DNA of 54,199 nucleotides from Gammaproteobacteria bacterium (GCA_018819175.1 JAHJQQ010000003.1:1-54199); one strand, 5' to 3'. Counted from the first letter of the stretch, positions 46,185 through 54,052 are shown. Numbers and translations: made by a program. The notes: generated by a model not told the origin, from the letters alone.

Positions 46185-47000
46185 ATGGACCGGCCGATGC
46201 CACAGGTGCAATTGCGCTTCTATGAAGAACTGAACGATTTCCTGCCGCCGGCGTTGCGCAAGACGACCATTACACACGAACTCACGCGACGCACCTCGGT
46301 CAAGGATCTGATCGAATCCTTCGGCGTACCGCACACCGAAATCGAACTGATCCTGGCCAACGACCGCTCCGTGGATTTTTCCTACATCGTCCAAGCCGGC
46401 GACCGCATCAGCGTCTATCCCATGTTCGAGAGCCTGGACATCAGCCCACTGATACGGCTCCGCGAAGCACCGCTGCGCGTACCGCGCTTCATCATCGACG
46501 CCAATCTCGGACGGCTGGCGCGCTACCTGCGCCTGCTGGGTTTCGACAGCCTCTACCGCAACGATTACCACGACCAGGAGATCGCCGACATCGCACAGCG
46601 CGACAGACGCATCGTCCTGACCCGCGACCGCGCCCTGTTGCAGCACAAATCGATCACCCATGGCTACTTCGTGCGCAGCGACAAACCAAGGGAACAGGTC
46701 AAAGAAATTCTCGCGCGGTTGGATTTATACAACAGCGCACACCCCTTCACGCGCTGCATGAGATGCAACGGCGAGATCGAAAATGTTGATAAAGAGTCCG
46801 TGGATCATCAACTGCAACCCAAAACCCGGCAGTTCTACGATCGCTTCCGGCGCTGCAAGGACTGCGGCCAAGCCTATTGGAGGGGAAGTCACTTCGAACG
46901 AATGGAGCGGCTGTGTGAGGAGTTTCTGAGTTCAAATAATCGAGGGCAGAGTAAAAACTCCAAAAGCCCTAACGGTCGGGCTCATTGGGACAAGCGATAG
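46185..47000 (+). CDS. Mut7-C RNase domain protein with ubiquitin-like N-terminus
   Basis: Predicted RNA-processing protein, 271 residues. N-terminal beta-grasp domain (about 8-90, VQLRFYEELNDFL ... VYPMFESLDI), then the Mut7-C PIN-like RNase domain (IIDANLGRLARYLRLLGFD, VLTRDRALL) and a zinc ribbon with CMRCNGEI and CKDCGQAYWRGSHFERM. The last ~20 residues are encoded by sequence from the repeat/cassette boundary at 46944-47000, so the C-terminus is probably altered from the ancestral one, which likely ended near LCEEFL. Start 46185 or 46197; neither has a strong ribosome binding site. Confidence 0.85.
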   Translation: MDRPMPQVQLRFYEELNDFLPPALRKTTITHELTRRTSVKDLIESFGVPHTEIELILANDRSVDFSYIVQAGDRISVYPMFESLDISPLIRLREAPLRVPRFIIDANLGRLARYLRLLGFDSLYRNDYHDQEIADIAQRDRRIVLTRDRALLQHKSITHGYFVRSDKPREQVKEILARLDLYNSAHPFTRCMRCNGEIENVDKESVDHQLQPKTRQFYDRFRRCKDCGQAYWRGSHFERMERLCEEFLSSNNRGQSKNSKSPNGRAHWDKR

Positions 47001-47029
47001 CGAGCATCCAATGGGGACCATGGTTATGT
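46966..47029 (-). other. Candidate attC site (integron cassette end)
   Basis: On the minus strand: ACATAAC ... CATTGG ... CCAATG ... CCGTTAGGGC. Outer cores resemble RYYYAAC and GTTRRRY; the two halves are complementary at about 13 of 20 positions, including both ends. It follows the stop of the 47030-47329 gene directly, where an attC should be. It overlaps the 3' end of the opposite-strand Mut7-C gene. Confidence 0.5.
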
Positions 47030-47329
47030 TTACTTTCTAAGAATATAGATCTCATCAACATCCTTTGATTGTGGCCCTTTCAAACTTGGCTTTGGCTTTG
47101 AAGGGCTTATGCATCTTGTTCTTCTATTTTTCGATAGAACATCGTCAACCATCTGCGCTTCCGTAACTTCTACTTCATTCTTATACCAATCGGCTCCAAG
47201 TTTGTTAATAGATTGAGGTGCAGAGCGGAACGATACGTTCTTTGTAGCATCATTTTCTACTTTTACTGGAATTGCGAATTCACCGTTCTTCAAAAGAAAG
47301 ACAAATTCTTTAGATATTTCGTAGTCCAT
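47030..47329 (-). CDS. Small hypothetical cassette protein
   Basis: Unknown function, 99 residues, MDYEISKEFVFLLKNGEFAI at the N-terminus and a basic C-terminal half (LSKNRRTRCISPSKPKPSL). No signal or membrane segment. ATG at 47329 has AAGGAGAG five bases upstream and the remnant attC core GTTGTGT before that, the typical arrangement of an integron cassette gene. AT-richer than the flanking chromosome. Confidence 0.6.
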   Translation of the reverse strand: MDYEISKEFVFLLKNGEFAIPVKVENDATKNVSFRSAPQSINKLGADWYKNEVEVTEAQMVDDVLSKNRRTRCISPSKPKPSLKGPQSKDVDEIYILRK

Positions 47330-47341
47330 ATCTCTCCTTAA

Positions 47342-47368
47342 ACACAACGTTTAAGCCAAACCACGCAG
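47342..47368 (-). other. Truncated attC right half
   Basis: Minus strand ...GTTTGGCTTAAACGTTGTGTT: resembles the GGCTTAA...CGTTRRRY right half of an attC, directly before the ribosome binding site of the 47030-47329 gene. The left half appears replaced by the GGGGTCAGAGTAAAAACTCC element at 47371-47390. Confidence 0.4.
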
Positions 47369-47394
47369 CTGGAGTTTTTACTCTGACCCCAAAC

Positions 47395-48102
47395 TCACAA
47401 ACTCATATCATCTTCATGCTCGAGCATGGGGTTCTGAGAGTCGCTAGGAAGCTCTTCTGATCGAGCCTGCGTTTTCCATACAATTTCGGCAACTTCTTTT
47501 ATTCTATCCACAATTGGCTTTGCATCGTTACCTAGTTTGCCCAACACTATTCCTGCATCGCCTACCAAACCCCAAAATCTATCAAGATCTGACACTCTTT
47601 TATGAAGCTCCGATTGCAGATGCTCCAATCGCTTTAAGAGCCTGCGTTTATGATCATCTTGTAAACTCTTATTAGCAGCAATCTGGGCTCGAAGCTCGTT
47701 AACGATGGTTTGTATTCGGTCAAGGTCCCCTTGTGAAAATTCATACGCGAAGGATGATTTCAATGCCGCGCTATAGCGGCTTGTATAAGATTCAATTTTC
47801 AGCCGTACTGAATGTGCTTCGAAGTTCGCCTTGACTAAATTCACGTATTCTAGAAGTTTAGAGCAGTTATGCTTTATATCCCCTGTTGCTTGAGGAAAGA
47901 CGACATTAATATCCAATTCATTTGATTGAATGACTAGTCTAATAAACGAAGCCGATTCCCATAAAAGCTCATGTTCCAATTCACTCCACTCTGGACTGAG
48001 CGAGAGTTCTTCGAGCCGATCAAGTATCTTGTTGCATGCGTCAACGATACCGCTTATAGGGTTTTCTTCCACTGACGCTATGAAGTCTTCACTAAAAAAC
48101 AT
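47395..48102 (-). CDS. Hypothetical coiled-coil cassette protein
   Basis: Unknown function, 235 residues, no signal peptide. A long helical/coiled-coil middle (about 110-175: LDRIQTIVNELRAQIAANKS, KRRLLKRLEHLQSELHKRV) is followed by a conserved-looking segment LVGDAGIVLGKLGNDAKPIV and KEVAEIVWKTQARSEELPS. I recall similar C-terminal segments in cassette-borne hypothetical proteins but cannot name a family. ATG at 48102 has AGGAGGGTGA directly before it. Upstream is a well-formed attC (48133-48191), so this is a gene cassette. Confidence 0.7.
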   Translation of the reverse strand: MFFSEDFIASVEENPISGIVDACNKILDRLEELSLSPEWSELEHELLWESASFIRLVIQSNELDINVVFPQATGDIKHNCSKLLEYVNLVKANFEAHSVRLKIESYTSRYSAALKSSFAYEFSQGDLDRIQTIVNELRAQIAANKSLQDDHKRRLLKRLEHLQSELHKRVSDLDRFWGLVGDAGIVLGKLGNDAKPIVDRIKEVAEIVWKTQARSEELPSDSQNPMLEHEDDMSL

Positions 48103-48132
48103 TCACCCTCCTAAGCCACAAAGATACTGGTT

Positions 48133-48191
48133 GCACATAACGGGCAAGCCAAGCGGCGGCGAAGCCGTCCGGCTTCGGCTTGTTGTTAGAT
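48133..48191 (-). other. attC recombination site
   Basis: Minus strand, 59 bases: R'' ATCTAAC, then AACAAGCCGAAGCCGG / GGCTTCGCCGCCGCTTGGCTT as imperfect inverted arms, then R' GTTATGTGC. Both outer cores, the AAGC-rich imperfect palindrome and the length match class attC sites. It lies seven bases after the TIR-like gene stop and 30 bases before the next ATG on the same strand, exactly as in integron cassette arrays. Confidence 0.8.
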
Positions 48192-48197
48192 TTTTCG

Positions 48198-49037
48198 TCA
48201 CACTGCGTCATTGAGGTCAACATTTAACCCGGCCGCTTTAAGCTCTCTTGCTAGCTGCAATCTCCAAGCACCACCTGGGTCAATTGAGATATAAACCACT
48301 CCGTCATAGTCTGATGGTTTTTCTATGTCGTCTTTCAAGAGAGCGGCAACGTGAGTACGCCCAAGTTTCCCTAAGAAATAACCCAGCTCCATGATCACAT
48401 TTTGCCTTGCTCTTGGCTTCAAGCTGCCTTCACTGCCTTTGTTTGCGCCCATATCGTCCGGGGTTAGAAGCACCACCGCAAAAGCTACGCTAGAGTATGC
48501 TTCGACTTTTTCAATTATTGTTTTACCTGCATTTGGCTGTTCATGCAGTATTATTGGTTCTAGTTTGAGTTTTTCTAAAAACCTAGCAGTGCCCTCTCTA
48601 GCTGCTTCGTCATGGCCATGCACGAGAAACACCTTGCTGCCAGATACCGGGCCCAATGGCCCCTTGGTTTTCTTTAACCGCTCCTTTCTCTCTTGATACT
48701 TTCCAGCCTCTATAACGCCAATTGCTTGGTCTAGCATGTCGAAGACTTTACTATTTAGGCTATCCCCCCAAACGTCTTCAAAGATGTAATTGAATGGATC
48801 TACATTCCGCATAATCAAACCACCAATGGCTGGGGGTGGCGATATAGTCAAGGTTTGGTAGCACCCAGCAAGCTGAACAACTTCCTGAACCCTTTCGGTA
48901 CGACGATTTATAATGGAGCGCAATTGCTTGCGCTCATCTCTATTCGAAGAGTGCTCCCATCGCTCGACTAGAGCCCTGTATTCTTCGAGAGAAGAAACTA
49001 TTTCATGCTCTTCGTCTGTAGGCGTATACGGCGGCAA
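48198..49037 (-). CDS. TIR-like domain protein (PF10137/CAP12-like nucleotide-binding family)
   Basis: 279 residues. N-terminal helical region (1-130), then a TIR-like domain (about 135-255): SKVFLVHGHDEAAREGTARF, LHEQPNAGKTIIEKVEAYS, AVVLLTPDDMG and RQNVIMELGYFLGKLGRTHV. This is the family annotated as predicted nucleotide-binding TIR-like proteins; relatives are NAD-cleaving effectors of anti-phage systems. Glu176 in IIEKVE is the likely catalytic residue (inferred). Start is TTG at 49037 with AGAGGT upstream; no ATG fits. Carried as an integron-like cassette with attC at 48133-48191. No sensor gene (CD-NTase, Argonaute) adjoins. Confidence 0.82.
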   Translation of the reverse strand: MPPYTPTDEEHEIVSSLEEYRALVERWEHSSNRDERKQLRSIINRRTERVQEVVQLAGCYQTLTISPPPAIGGLIMRNVDPFNYIFEDVWGDSLNSKVFDMLDQAIGVIEAGKYQERKERLKKTKGPLGPVSGSKVFLVHGHDEAAREGTARFLEKLKLEPIILHEQPNAGKTIIEKVEAYSSVAFAVVLLTPDDMGANKGSEGSLKPRARQNVIMELGYFLGKLGRTHVAALLKDDIEKPSDYDGVVYISIDPGGAWRLQLARELKAAGLNVDLNDAV

Positions 49038-49055
49038 GTTGTGACCTCTATGAAA

Positions 49056-49074
49056 ATCTAACAGCTAGTTAGAC
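49056..49074. other. Collapsed attC/core-site palindrome
   Basis: ATCTAAC-AGCTA-GTTAGAC: perfect RYYYAAC and GTTRRRY cores only five bases apart, 18 bases before the TIR-like gene start. It has the sequence of attC outer cores without the central arms. May be the upstream boundary of the cassette cluster. Confidence 0.45.
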
Positions 49075-49182
49075 GGAGACTATGTTTTCCGAGATAGACA
49101 GACTCCGCCAATCACGGTAAACGCTGTTTGTTGTATTGTTCGGTTTCTTCTTTTGCTTGTCTTTGCCAGGGAGGGCATAACA

Positions 49183-49581
49183 ATGGCTGATAAGCGTCCT
49201 GTTGGCGATGCTGTTTTGGTTGATTGTTATTGGCATAACTATTTTTCTATCCTTGAAAAAGCGCGCATTCACAAGACCGCGAAGCCATGGTATCGCAAAC
49301 CTCTGGGGGCGTATATCAAGGCGCATGCTGGCGATGGCTTTCAAGCCGCTGCCTGTCAAAACAAACAGGGGCAGAGAGTAATTGTTACTCAGGAGCCTCT
49401 GATTAATTCGTCATTGCGAGCGAAGCGGAGCAATCCCCCCTCTACTGTAGATCAACAACTTGGAGATTGCCGCGTCGCTACGCTCCTCGCAATGACGAGT
49501 TACTCAGGGGCGCCTTTAGTATTTCGATGGAATCGTCCGGTGATGCGCAGCGAGCTGTTGCACAGTTCGGCAACTGAATAG
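49183..49581 (+). CDS. Small hypothetical protein with repeat-derived 3' end
   Basis: Unknown. ATG at 49183 has GGGAGGG seven bases upstream. The first ~65 residues (MADKRPVGDAVLVDCYWHNY ... GAYIKAHAGDGFQAAACQ) read like protein; from about 49367 the frame runs through a GGGGCAGAG motif and a GTCATTGCGAGCGAAGCGG hairpin repeat (49409-49500), so the remaining ~68 residues are probably not ancestral. The gene is likely 3'-disrupted. Confidence 0.45.
   Translation: MADKRPVGDAVLVDCYWHNYFSILEKARIHKTAKPWYRKPLGAYIKAHAGDGFQAAACQNKQGQRVIVTQEPLINSSLRAKRSNPPSTVDQQLGDCRVATLLAMTSYSGAPLVFRWNRPVMRSELLHSSATE
49409..49500. repeat. GTCATTGCGAGCGAAGCGG hairpin repeat
   Basis: GTCATTGCGAGCGAAGCGGA...GCAATC and the inverse GATTGCCGCGTCGCTACGCT..CTCGCAATGAC form long arms around a short AT-rich centre. 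Same family as 13728-13812. Preceded at about 49391-49408 by a MITE-end-like AGCCTCTGATTAATTCG. Confidence 0.75.
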
Positions 49582-49623
49582 CCTCTCCTTGCTAGATGCA
49601 ATCCTCCCGCTTAAACGCTCCGA

Positions 49624-51672
49624 TCAATCCTCCTCCGCCTTCGGCTTCCACTGCGCGGCGAGTTCGCTCTGGCGTTTGGCGGGCGCGGGTTCGTAGTGGC
49701 TGAATTCCAGCGTGAACGCGCCGCGGCCGGCGGTCATGGATTTGAACTTGCCGGCGTAATCGTTGAGTTCGGCGAGTGGCGTGGTGGCGTCGATGGCGAG
49801 TCGGCCGCCGCTCAAGGCGCGCGTGCCGAGCACTTGGCCGCGGCGGCTGGTGAGATCGCCGGTGATGTTGCCGACGTCGTCATTGGGGACGGTCAGCACC
49901 AGTTTGATGATCGGTTCGAGCAACACCGGTCGGGCCGTGCGCGCGGCCTCGATGAAGGCCTTCTTGCCGGCGGTGACGAACGCGACCTCTTTGGAATCCA
50001 CGGTGTGATGTTTGCCGTCGTACACGGTCACTTCGATATCCTGCAGCGGATAACCGGCGACCACGCCCATGTGCATGGCCTGACGCACACCCTTCTCCAC
50101 CGCCGGGATGAATTGTCCGGGAATCGTCGCGCCTTTCACGGCATCGACAAAGCGGAAACCCGCACCACGCTCTAGGGGCGCGATGCGCAGATACACCTCG
50201 CCGAACTGACCGGCGCCGCCGCTTTGTTTCTTATGCCGGTAATGACCTTCCGCCGGTTGCGTAATGGTCTCGCGATAGGCCACGCGCGGCGGGCGCGTTT
50301 TTGCCTCGATCTTGAAGCGCTCCTGCAACTGCTCCAGGGCCACGCGCAGATGTAATTCACCCAGACCGCGTAATACCAATTCGTTTTGTTCGACATCCTG
50401 TTCCAGATGCAGACAGGGATCTTCCTCGACCAGGCGATGCAGCGCGCCGCTCAGCCGCTGCTCATCGCCACGACTGCCCGCATCCACGGCCAGACCGAAC
50501 ACCGGCACCGGGAACGGCAGCGGGGTCATGTGCAGAAAATCCTCTTCATGGGAATCATGCAGCACGGCATCGAAGTGCAGCTCCTCAATCTTCGCGACGG
50601 CGCAGATATCGCCGGGAATCCCACTGTCGACTTCGATCTGTTTATTGCCCTGCAGCTTGAACAGATGACCGACCTTGAACGGCTTGCGGCCATCGCCGAC
50701 GAACAGCTGGCTGTTCTTGGTGATCGTGCCCTGGTGAATACGGAACACGCCCAGTTTACCGACGAAGGGATCGGCCATGACTTTGAAGACATGCGCGACC
50801 ACATGCTGTGCAGGATCGGGGCTTGCCGCGAAGGGCTGCGCCGCGGCGCCCTCGCCCTTGAGGAAGGGGCGTGGATTTCCTTCCAGCGGATTCGGCATCA
50901 GGCGTTCGAACACTTGCAACAGTTCGGGAACACCGGCGCCGCTGCGCGCCGAGACGAAACAGATCGGCACCAGATGCCCTTCGCGCAACGCCTGTTCGAA
51001 GGGCGCATGCAGCTGATCGGCTTTGAGTGCCTGGCCTTGTTCGAGATACCGCTCCATCAGGTCCGCGTCGACTTCCACGACTTGATCGATGATGTGTGCA
51101 TGCGCTTCGTCCACCGAGGAAAAGTCCGTCGTGCCCTTGGGATTGATAAAACAGTCGACAACTTTACCGGCGCCCTCTGCGGGGAGATTCAGCGGCAGAC
51201 ATTCAGGGCCGAAGTCATCGCGCAGTTCAGCGACCAGGGTTTCGAGATCGGCACCCGGCATATCGATGCGGTTGACGATGATCATGCGGCACAGCTTGCG
51301 CGCCGCCGCCCATTCCAGCATGCGCCGCGCGACCGGCTCGACACCGGCGACGGCGTCGATGACCACCGCAATGGTCTCCACCGCCGGCAGCGCCGCAATG
51401 GACTGGCCGACGAAATCCGGCATGCCCGGCGTGTCGATGAGGTTCAGATGCAGACGTTCGTGATCGAAACTCACCACACTGGACGACAGCGAATGGCCGT
51501 AGTTTTTTTCCAGCGCCGTGTAATCGCAGACGGTATTGCCTTTCGCCACATCGCCGGGCGTGCCGACGACACCGGCGCGGTGCAGCAGGGCTTCGACGAG
51601 GGTGGTCTTGCCGCTGCCGCTCTGACCGACCAGGGCGATATTGCGGATGGCTTCAACGGTATAGGTGGGCAT
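49624..51672 (-). CDS. Elongation factor G paralogue (EF-G2-like)
   Basis: Translational GTPase of 682 residues. G1 GQSGSGKTTLVEALL, G3 DTPGMPDF, G4 NRID (in VNRIDMPG, a variant of the canonical NKxD); domain II and domain IV motifs GRGAFTLEFSHYE at the C-terminus. Sequence and lack of a nearby rpsL/rpsG/tuf cluster indicate a non-housekeeping EF-G-like protein. Its precise role (ribosome recycling, stress) is unknown. ATG at 51672 (MPTYTVEAIRNIALVG) is preceded by GAGG. Confidence 0.88.
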   Translation of the reverse strand: MPTYTVEAIRNIALVGQSGSGKTTLVEALLHRAGVVGTPGDVAKGNTVCDYTALEKNYGHSLSSSVVSFDHERLHLNLIDTPGMPDFVGQSIAALPAVETIAVVIDAVAGVEPVARRMLEWAAARKLCRMIIVNRIDMPGADLETLVAELRDDFGPECLPLNLPAEGAGKVVDCFINPKGTTDFSSVDEAHAHIIDQVVEVDADLMERYLEQGQALKADQLHAPFEQALREGHLVPICFVSARSGAGVPELLQVFERLMPNPLEGNPRPFLKGEGAAAQPFAASPDPAQHVVAHVFKVMADPFVGKLGVFRIHQGTITKNSQLFVGDGRKPFKVGHLFKLQGNKQIEVDSGIPGDICAVAKIEELHFDAVLHDSHEEDFLHMTPLPFPVPVFGLAVDAGSRGDEQRLSGALHRLVEEDPCLHLEQDVEQNELVLRGLGELHLRVALEQLQERFKIEAKTRPPRVAYRETITQPAEGHYRHKKQSGGAGQFGEVYLRIAPLERGAGFRFVDAVKGATIPGQFIPAVEKGVRQAMHMGVVAGYPLQDIEVTVYDGKHHTVDSKEVAFVTAGKKAFIEAARTARPVLLEPIIKLVLTVPNDDVGNITGDLTSRRGQVLGTRALSGGRLAIDATTPLAELNDYAGKFKSMTAGRGAFTLEFSHYEPAPAKRQSELAAQWKPKAEED

Positions 51673-52545
51673 GGCGGCGGCCTCTGGTGTTCGCTGTCGG
51701 CGGGATGGGCTGTCTGGAATAGTAGCCAATCTACGGACAACTCTCCTTTGATCCAGCGCAACACCGCAGCGATCAATAGGGCTACCCTCTCCCCGGCCCT
51801 CTCCCAGAGGGAGAGGGGGTTTGTGGATTTTTGCTCTCCCAGAGGGAGGGGGTGTGGATTATCGCTCTCCCGAGAGGGGGGTGTTTGTGGTTTATCGCTC
51901 TCCCTAGAGAGAGGGGGCGTTTGTGGTTTATCGCTCTCCCTAGAGAGAGGGGGCGTTTGTGGTTTATCGCTCTCCCTAGAGAGAGGGGGCGTTTGTGGTT
52001 TATCGCTTCGGTGAGGCTGTCAATTGCAGCCCTAGACATGTCACGACACCAGAGGACATGAGGGTCACTGTTGGCGAAAAAGATGGCAGTCCCTTCTCCC
52101 TCTCGGGAGAAGGCCAGGATGAGGGAGTCATTCATGCCGTTCTTTATGTTGACTCCCTCTCCCCAACCCTCTCCCGAGAGGGAGAGGGAGTTTGCATTTT
52201 CGCTCTCCCGAGAGTGAGGGGGCGTTTGTGGATTTTCGCTCTCTCGAGAGGAAGGGCAAGTTTGTGGATTATCCCTCTCCTGAGAGGGAGGGATTTTGTG
52301 GATCATTCTTCGGTGAGGCTGTTAATTGCAGCCCTAGGCATGTCACGACACCAGAGGACATGAGAGTCACCGTTGGCGAAAAAGACGCAGTCCCTTCTCC
52401 CTCTCGGGAGAAGGCCAGGATGAGGGAGTTATTCATGCCGTTCTTTATGTTGACTCCCTCTCCCCAACCCTCTCCCGAGAGGGAGAGGGGGTTTGTGGAT
52501 TATCGCTTCGGTGAGGCTGTTAATTGCAGCAATCGTAGCCCAAAG
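51673..52545. repeat. Multi-scale tandem repeat region
   Basis: No gene. A 33-36-bp array of TTATCGCTCTCCCTAGAGAG-type units (ATCGC at 51861, 51894, 51930, 51966, 52002) is followed by a larger unit beginning GTGAGGCTGT at 52011, 52313 and 52511 (spacings 302 and 198). The larger unit includes AATTGCAGCCCTAG.CATGTC, GACACCAGAGGACATGAG and GGGAGAAGG palindromes. The last copy ends just before the AI-2E gene stop. Sequence copies differ by small indels. Confidence 0.85.
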
Positions 52546-52548
52546 ATC

Positions 52549-53625
52549 TTAAGTGGCGACTTCCTCGGTTTTGACGGCATCACGCTCCGCCAGCCAGTCC
52601 AGATACAGGTTATAGGCAATCGCCAAGAGTGTTGGGCCGATAAACAGGCCGAGAAAACCGAACGCGAGAATACCGCCGATCACGCCGAGAAAAATCAGCG
52701 CCAGCGGTGCCTGCACGCCTTTACCGATCAACAGTGGACGCAGGATATTATCGGCGCCGCTGATGACGAAAAAGCCCCAAGCGGCCATGAAGATCGCCCA
52801 GCCATGCTCACCGGTCACATTCAGCCAGATGGCCGCCGGCAGCCATAGCAAAACCGGACCGCCTGGAATCACGGATAAAAAGAATGTCGCCATGCCGAGC
52901 AGAAGCGCGCCCGGTACGCTGGCCAGCCAGAACCCGATCAAACCCAGCAGGGCCTGTGCGGCCGAGGTGCCGAGAACACCATTGAAAACACCGCGCACCG
53001 TGGAAGCGACCACACTCACTTGCCGGCGACCGGTGTCGCCTCCGAGGTGTGTGGCGATACGGGTGACAACATGGCCGGTGTTTTCACCCCACATATATAA
53101 AAGGGTCGAGATCAGCAACGCCAGGGCGAATTCCAGGAAACCGCCGCCTAACCCGGCGGTGAAGGCGAGGAAGAAATCCTTCACGGGTTTGATCAAGGGT
53201 TTGAGATCTTGGGAGAGCACATCCGGATTGGCGGAAACCGACTGCCAGTACTGTGTCGCTGTCTCACCAATCAGCGGCAACCCGTGTATCCACACGGGCG
53301 GCGCTCCAAGACCGCTGGCCATCAAGACACCGACGCGGTCCGTCAGTAGATGCCAGTTGCTGATCAACATCAATCCAAGGACCGTGATCGGCACCAACAA
53401 CAGCGCTGTCAGCGCCAAGCCCATCACTGTGGCGGCCAATCCACGTCGTTGCCAAAGTCTTGCCCGAATGCGCAGATAAACGCCCCAGGTCGAGACGGTG
53501 ATAATGCCGGCCCACAAGAACGCTGTTATGAATGGCCGCACCACCAGATAACAACCCAGTACCAGAAGCAACAAGGCCGCTGTGACGGCATAACGTTCGA
53601 AGTCGCGCGTACGATCTGTCGTCAT
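52549..53625 (-). CDS. AI-2E family transporter
   Basis: Inner-membrane protein, 358 residues, with about eight hydrophobic segments and the family pattern (YLVVRPFITAFLWAGIITVS near the N-terminus; FLSVIPGGPVLLWLPAAIWL; SGADNILRPLLIGKGVQAPL; FGFLGLFIGPTLLAIAYNLY). PurR-region permease (AI-2E) superfamily; actual substrate varies (peptide pheromone, ion, autoinducer) and cannot be told here. ATG at 53625. Its 3' end adjoins the tandem repeat region. Confidence 0.9.
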   Translation of the reverse strand: MTTDRTRDFERYAVTAALLLLVLGCYLVVRPFITAFLWAGIITVSTWGVYLRIRARLWQRRGLAATVMGLALTALLLVPITVLGLMLISNWHLLTDRVGVLMASGLGAPPVWIHGLPLIGETATQYWQSVSANPDVLSQDLKPLIKPVKDFFLAFTAGLGGGFLEFALALLISTLLYMWGENTGHVVTRIATHLGGDTGRRQVSVVASTVRGVFNGVLGTSAAQALLGLIGFWLASVPGALLLGMATFFLSVIPGGPVLLWLPAAIWLNVTGEHGWAIFMAAWGFFVISGADNILRPLLIGKGVQAPLALIFLGVIGGILAFGFLGLFIGPTLLAIAYNLYLDWLAERDAVKTEEVAT

Positions 53626-53803
53626 AGTCGATACCTTTCCCTAGCTAATGGCCGACGGTCATTCCGATCAAGCCTGCGTCGCCTGATCGACCTTGGGACC
53701 TCGGGCGCAGTGCCGCAGCCTACTCCGAGTTTGTATATAAATACCTGCATTAGTGTCCTGGCGCCACTGCAGCTGCCGCAGTCAATCGCGCCCGGTAGCT
53801 ACG

Positions 53804-54052
53804 CTACAACTTCATACCCAGCAGCGATGATATTACAAACAATATAACACCCAGGCTAATGCGCTGATCCTGATCAACATGAACACCCTGCCGATAAGCG
53901 CAAACACCAATATCGAGGTATATAACCCAGTATCGATCCGTAGAAAAAGGGTGTGCCAGGGACGCGCATGGCACCCGCCGTGAGATTGACCAGCAGATTA
54001 CCACCCAGCGGCGACAGCCGTATCATAAGCGTACTGGCGAAGGTATTGTCTT
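53804..54052 (-). pseudogene. VTT/TVP38-DedA-like membrane protein, frameshifted and truncated
   Basis: Three minus-strand reading frames successively give pieces of one VTT-domain C-terminus: STLMIRLSPLGGNLLVNLTA..RVPGTPFFYGSILGYIPR (about 54030-53915), ILVFALIGR (about 53910-53885) and GVHVDQDQRISLGVILFV..SSLLGMKL (53885-53804, stop TAG). At least two frameshifts separate them. The 5' part is cut off at about 54053 by the MITE-like element, so this is a decayed gene. Confidence 0.7.

Larger units (their letters stand above)
46944..47390. repeat. Inverted 18-20-bp repeats around the small cassette gene
   Basis: GGGCAGAGTAAAAACTCC at 46944-46961 and its inverse GGAGTTTTTACTCTGACCCC at 47371-47390 enclose the gene at 47030-47329. 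GGGGCAGAG relatives occur at 5328 and 49367. The right copy lies where the left part of an attC would be expected. Confidence 0.65.

Noticed and set aside
50386..52014. 542-codon plus-strand open frame
   Set aside because: Antisense to the EF-G-like gene and running into the repeat array; high-GC codon usage of the real gene keeps the opposite strand open.
51831..52848. Plus-strand open frames with repeated FIALPRERGRLW units
   Set aside because: Translations of the 36-bp array; no supporting start site or family.
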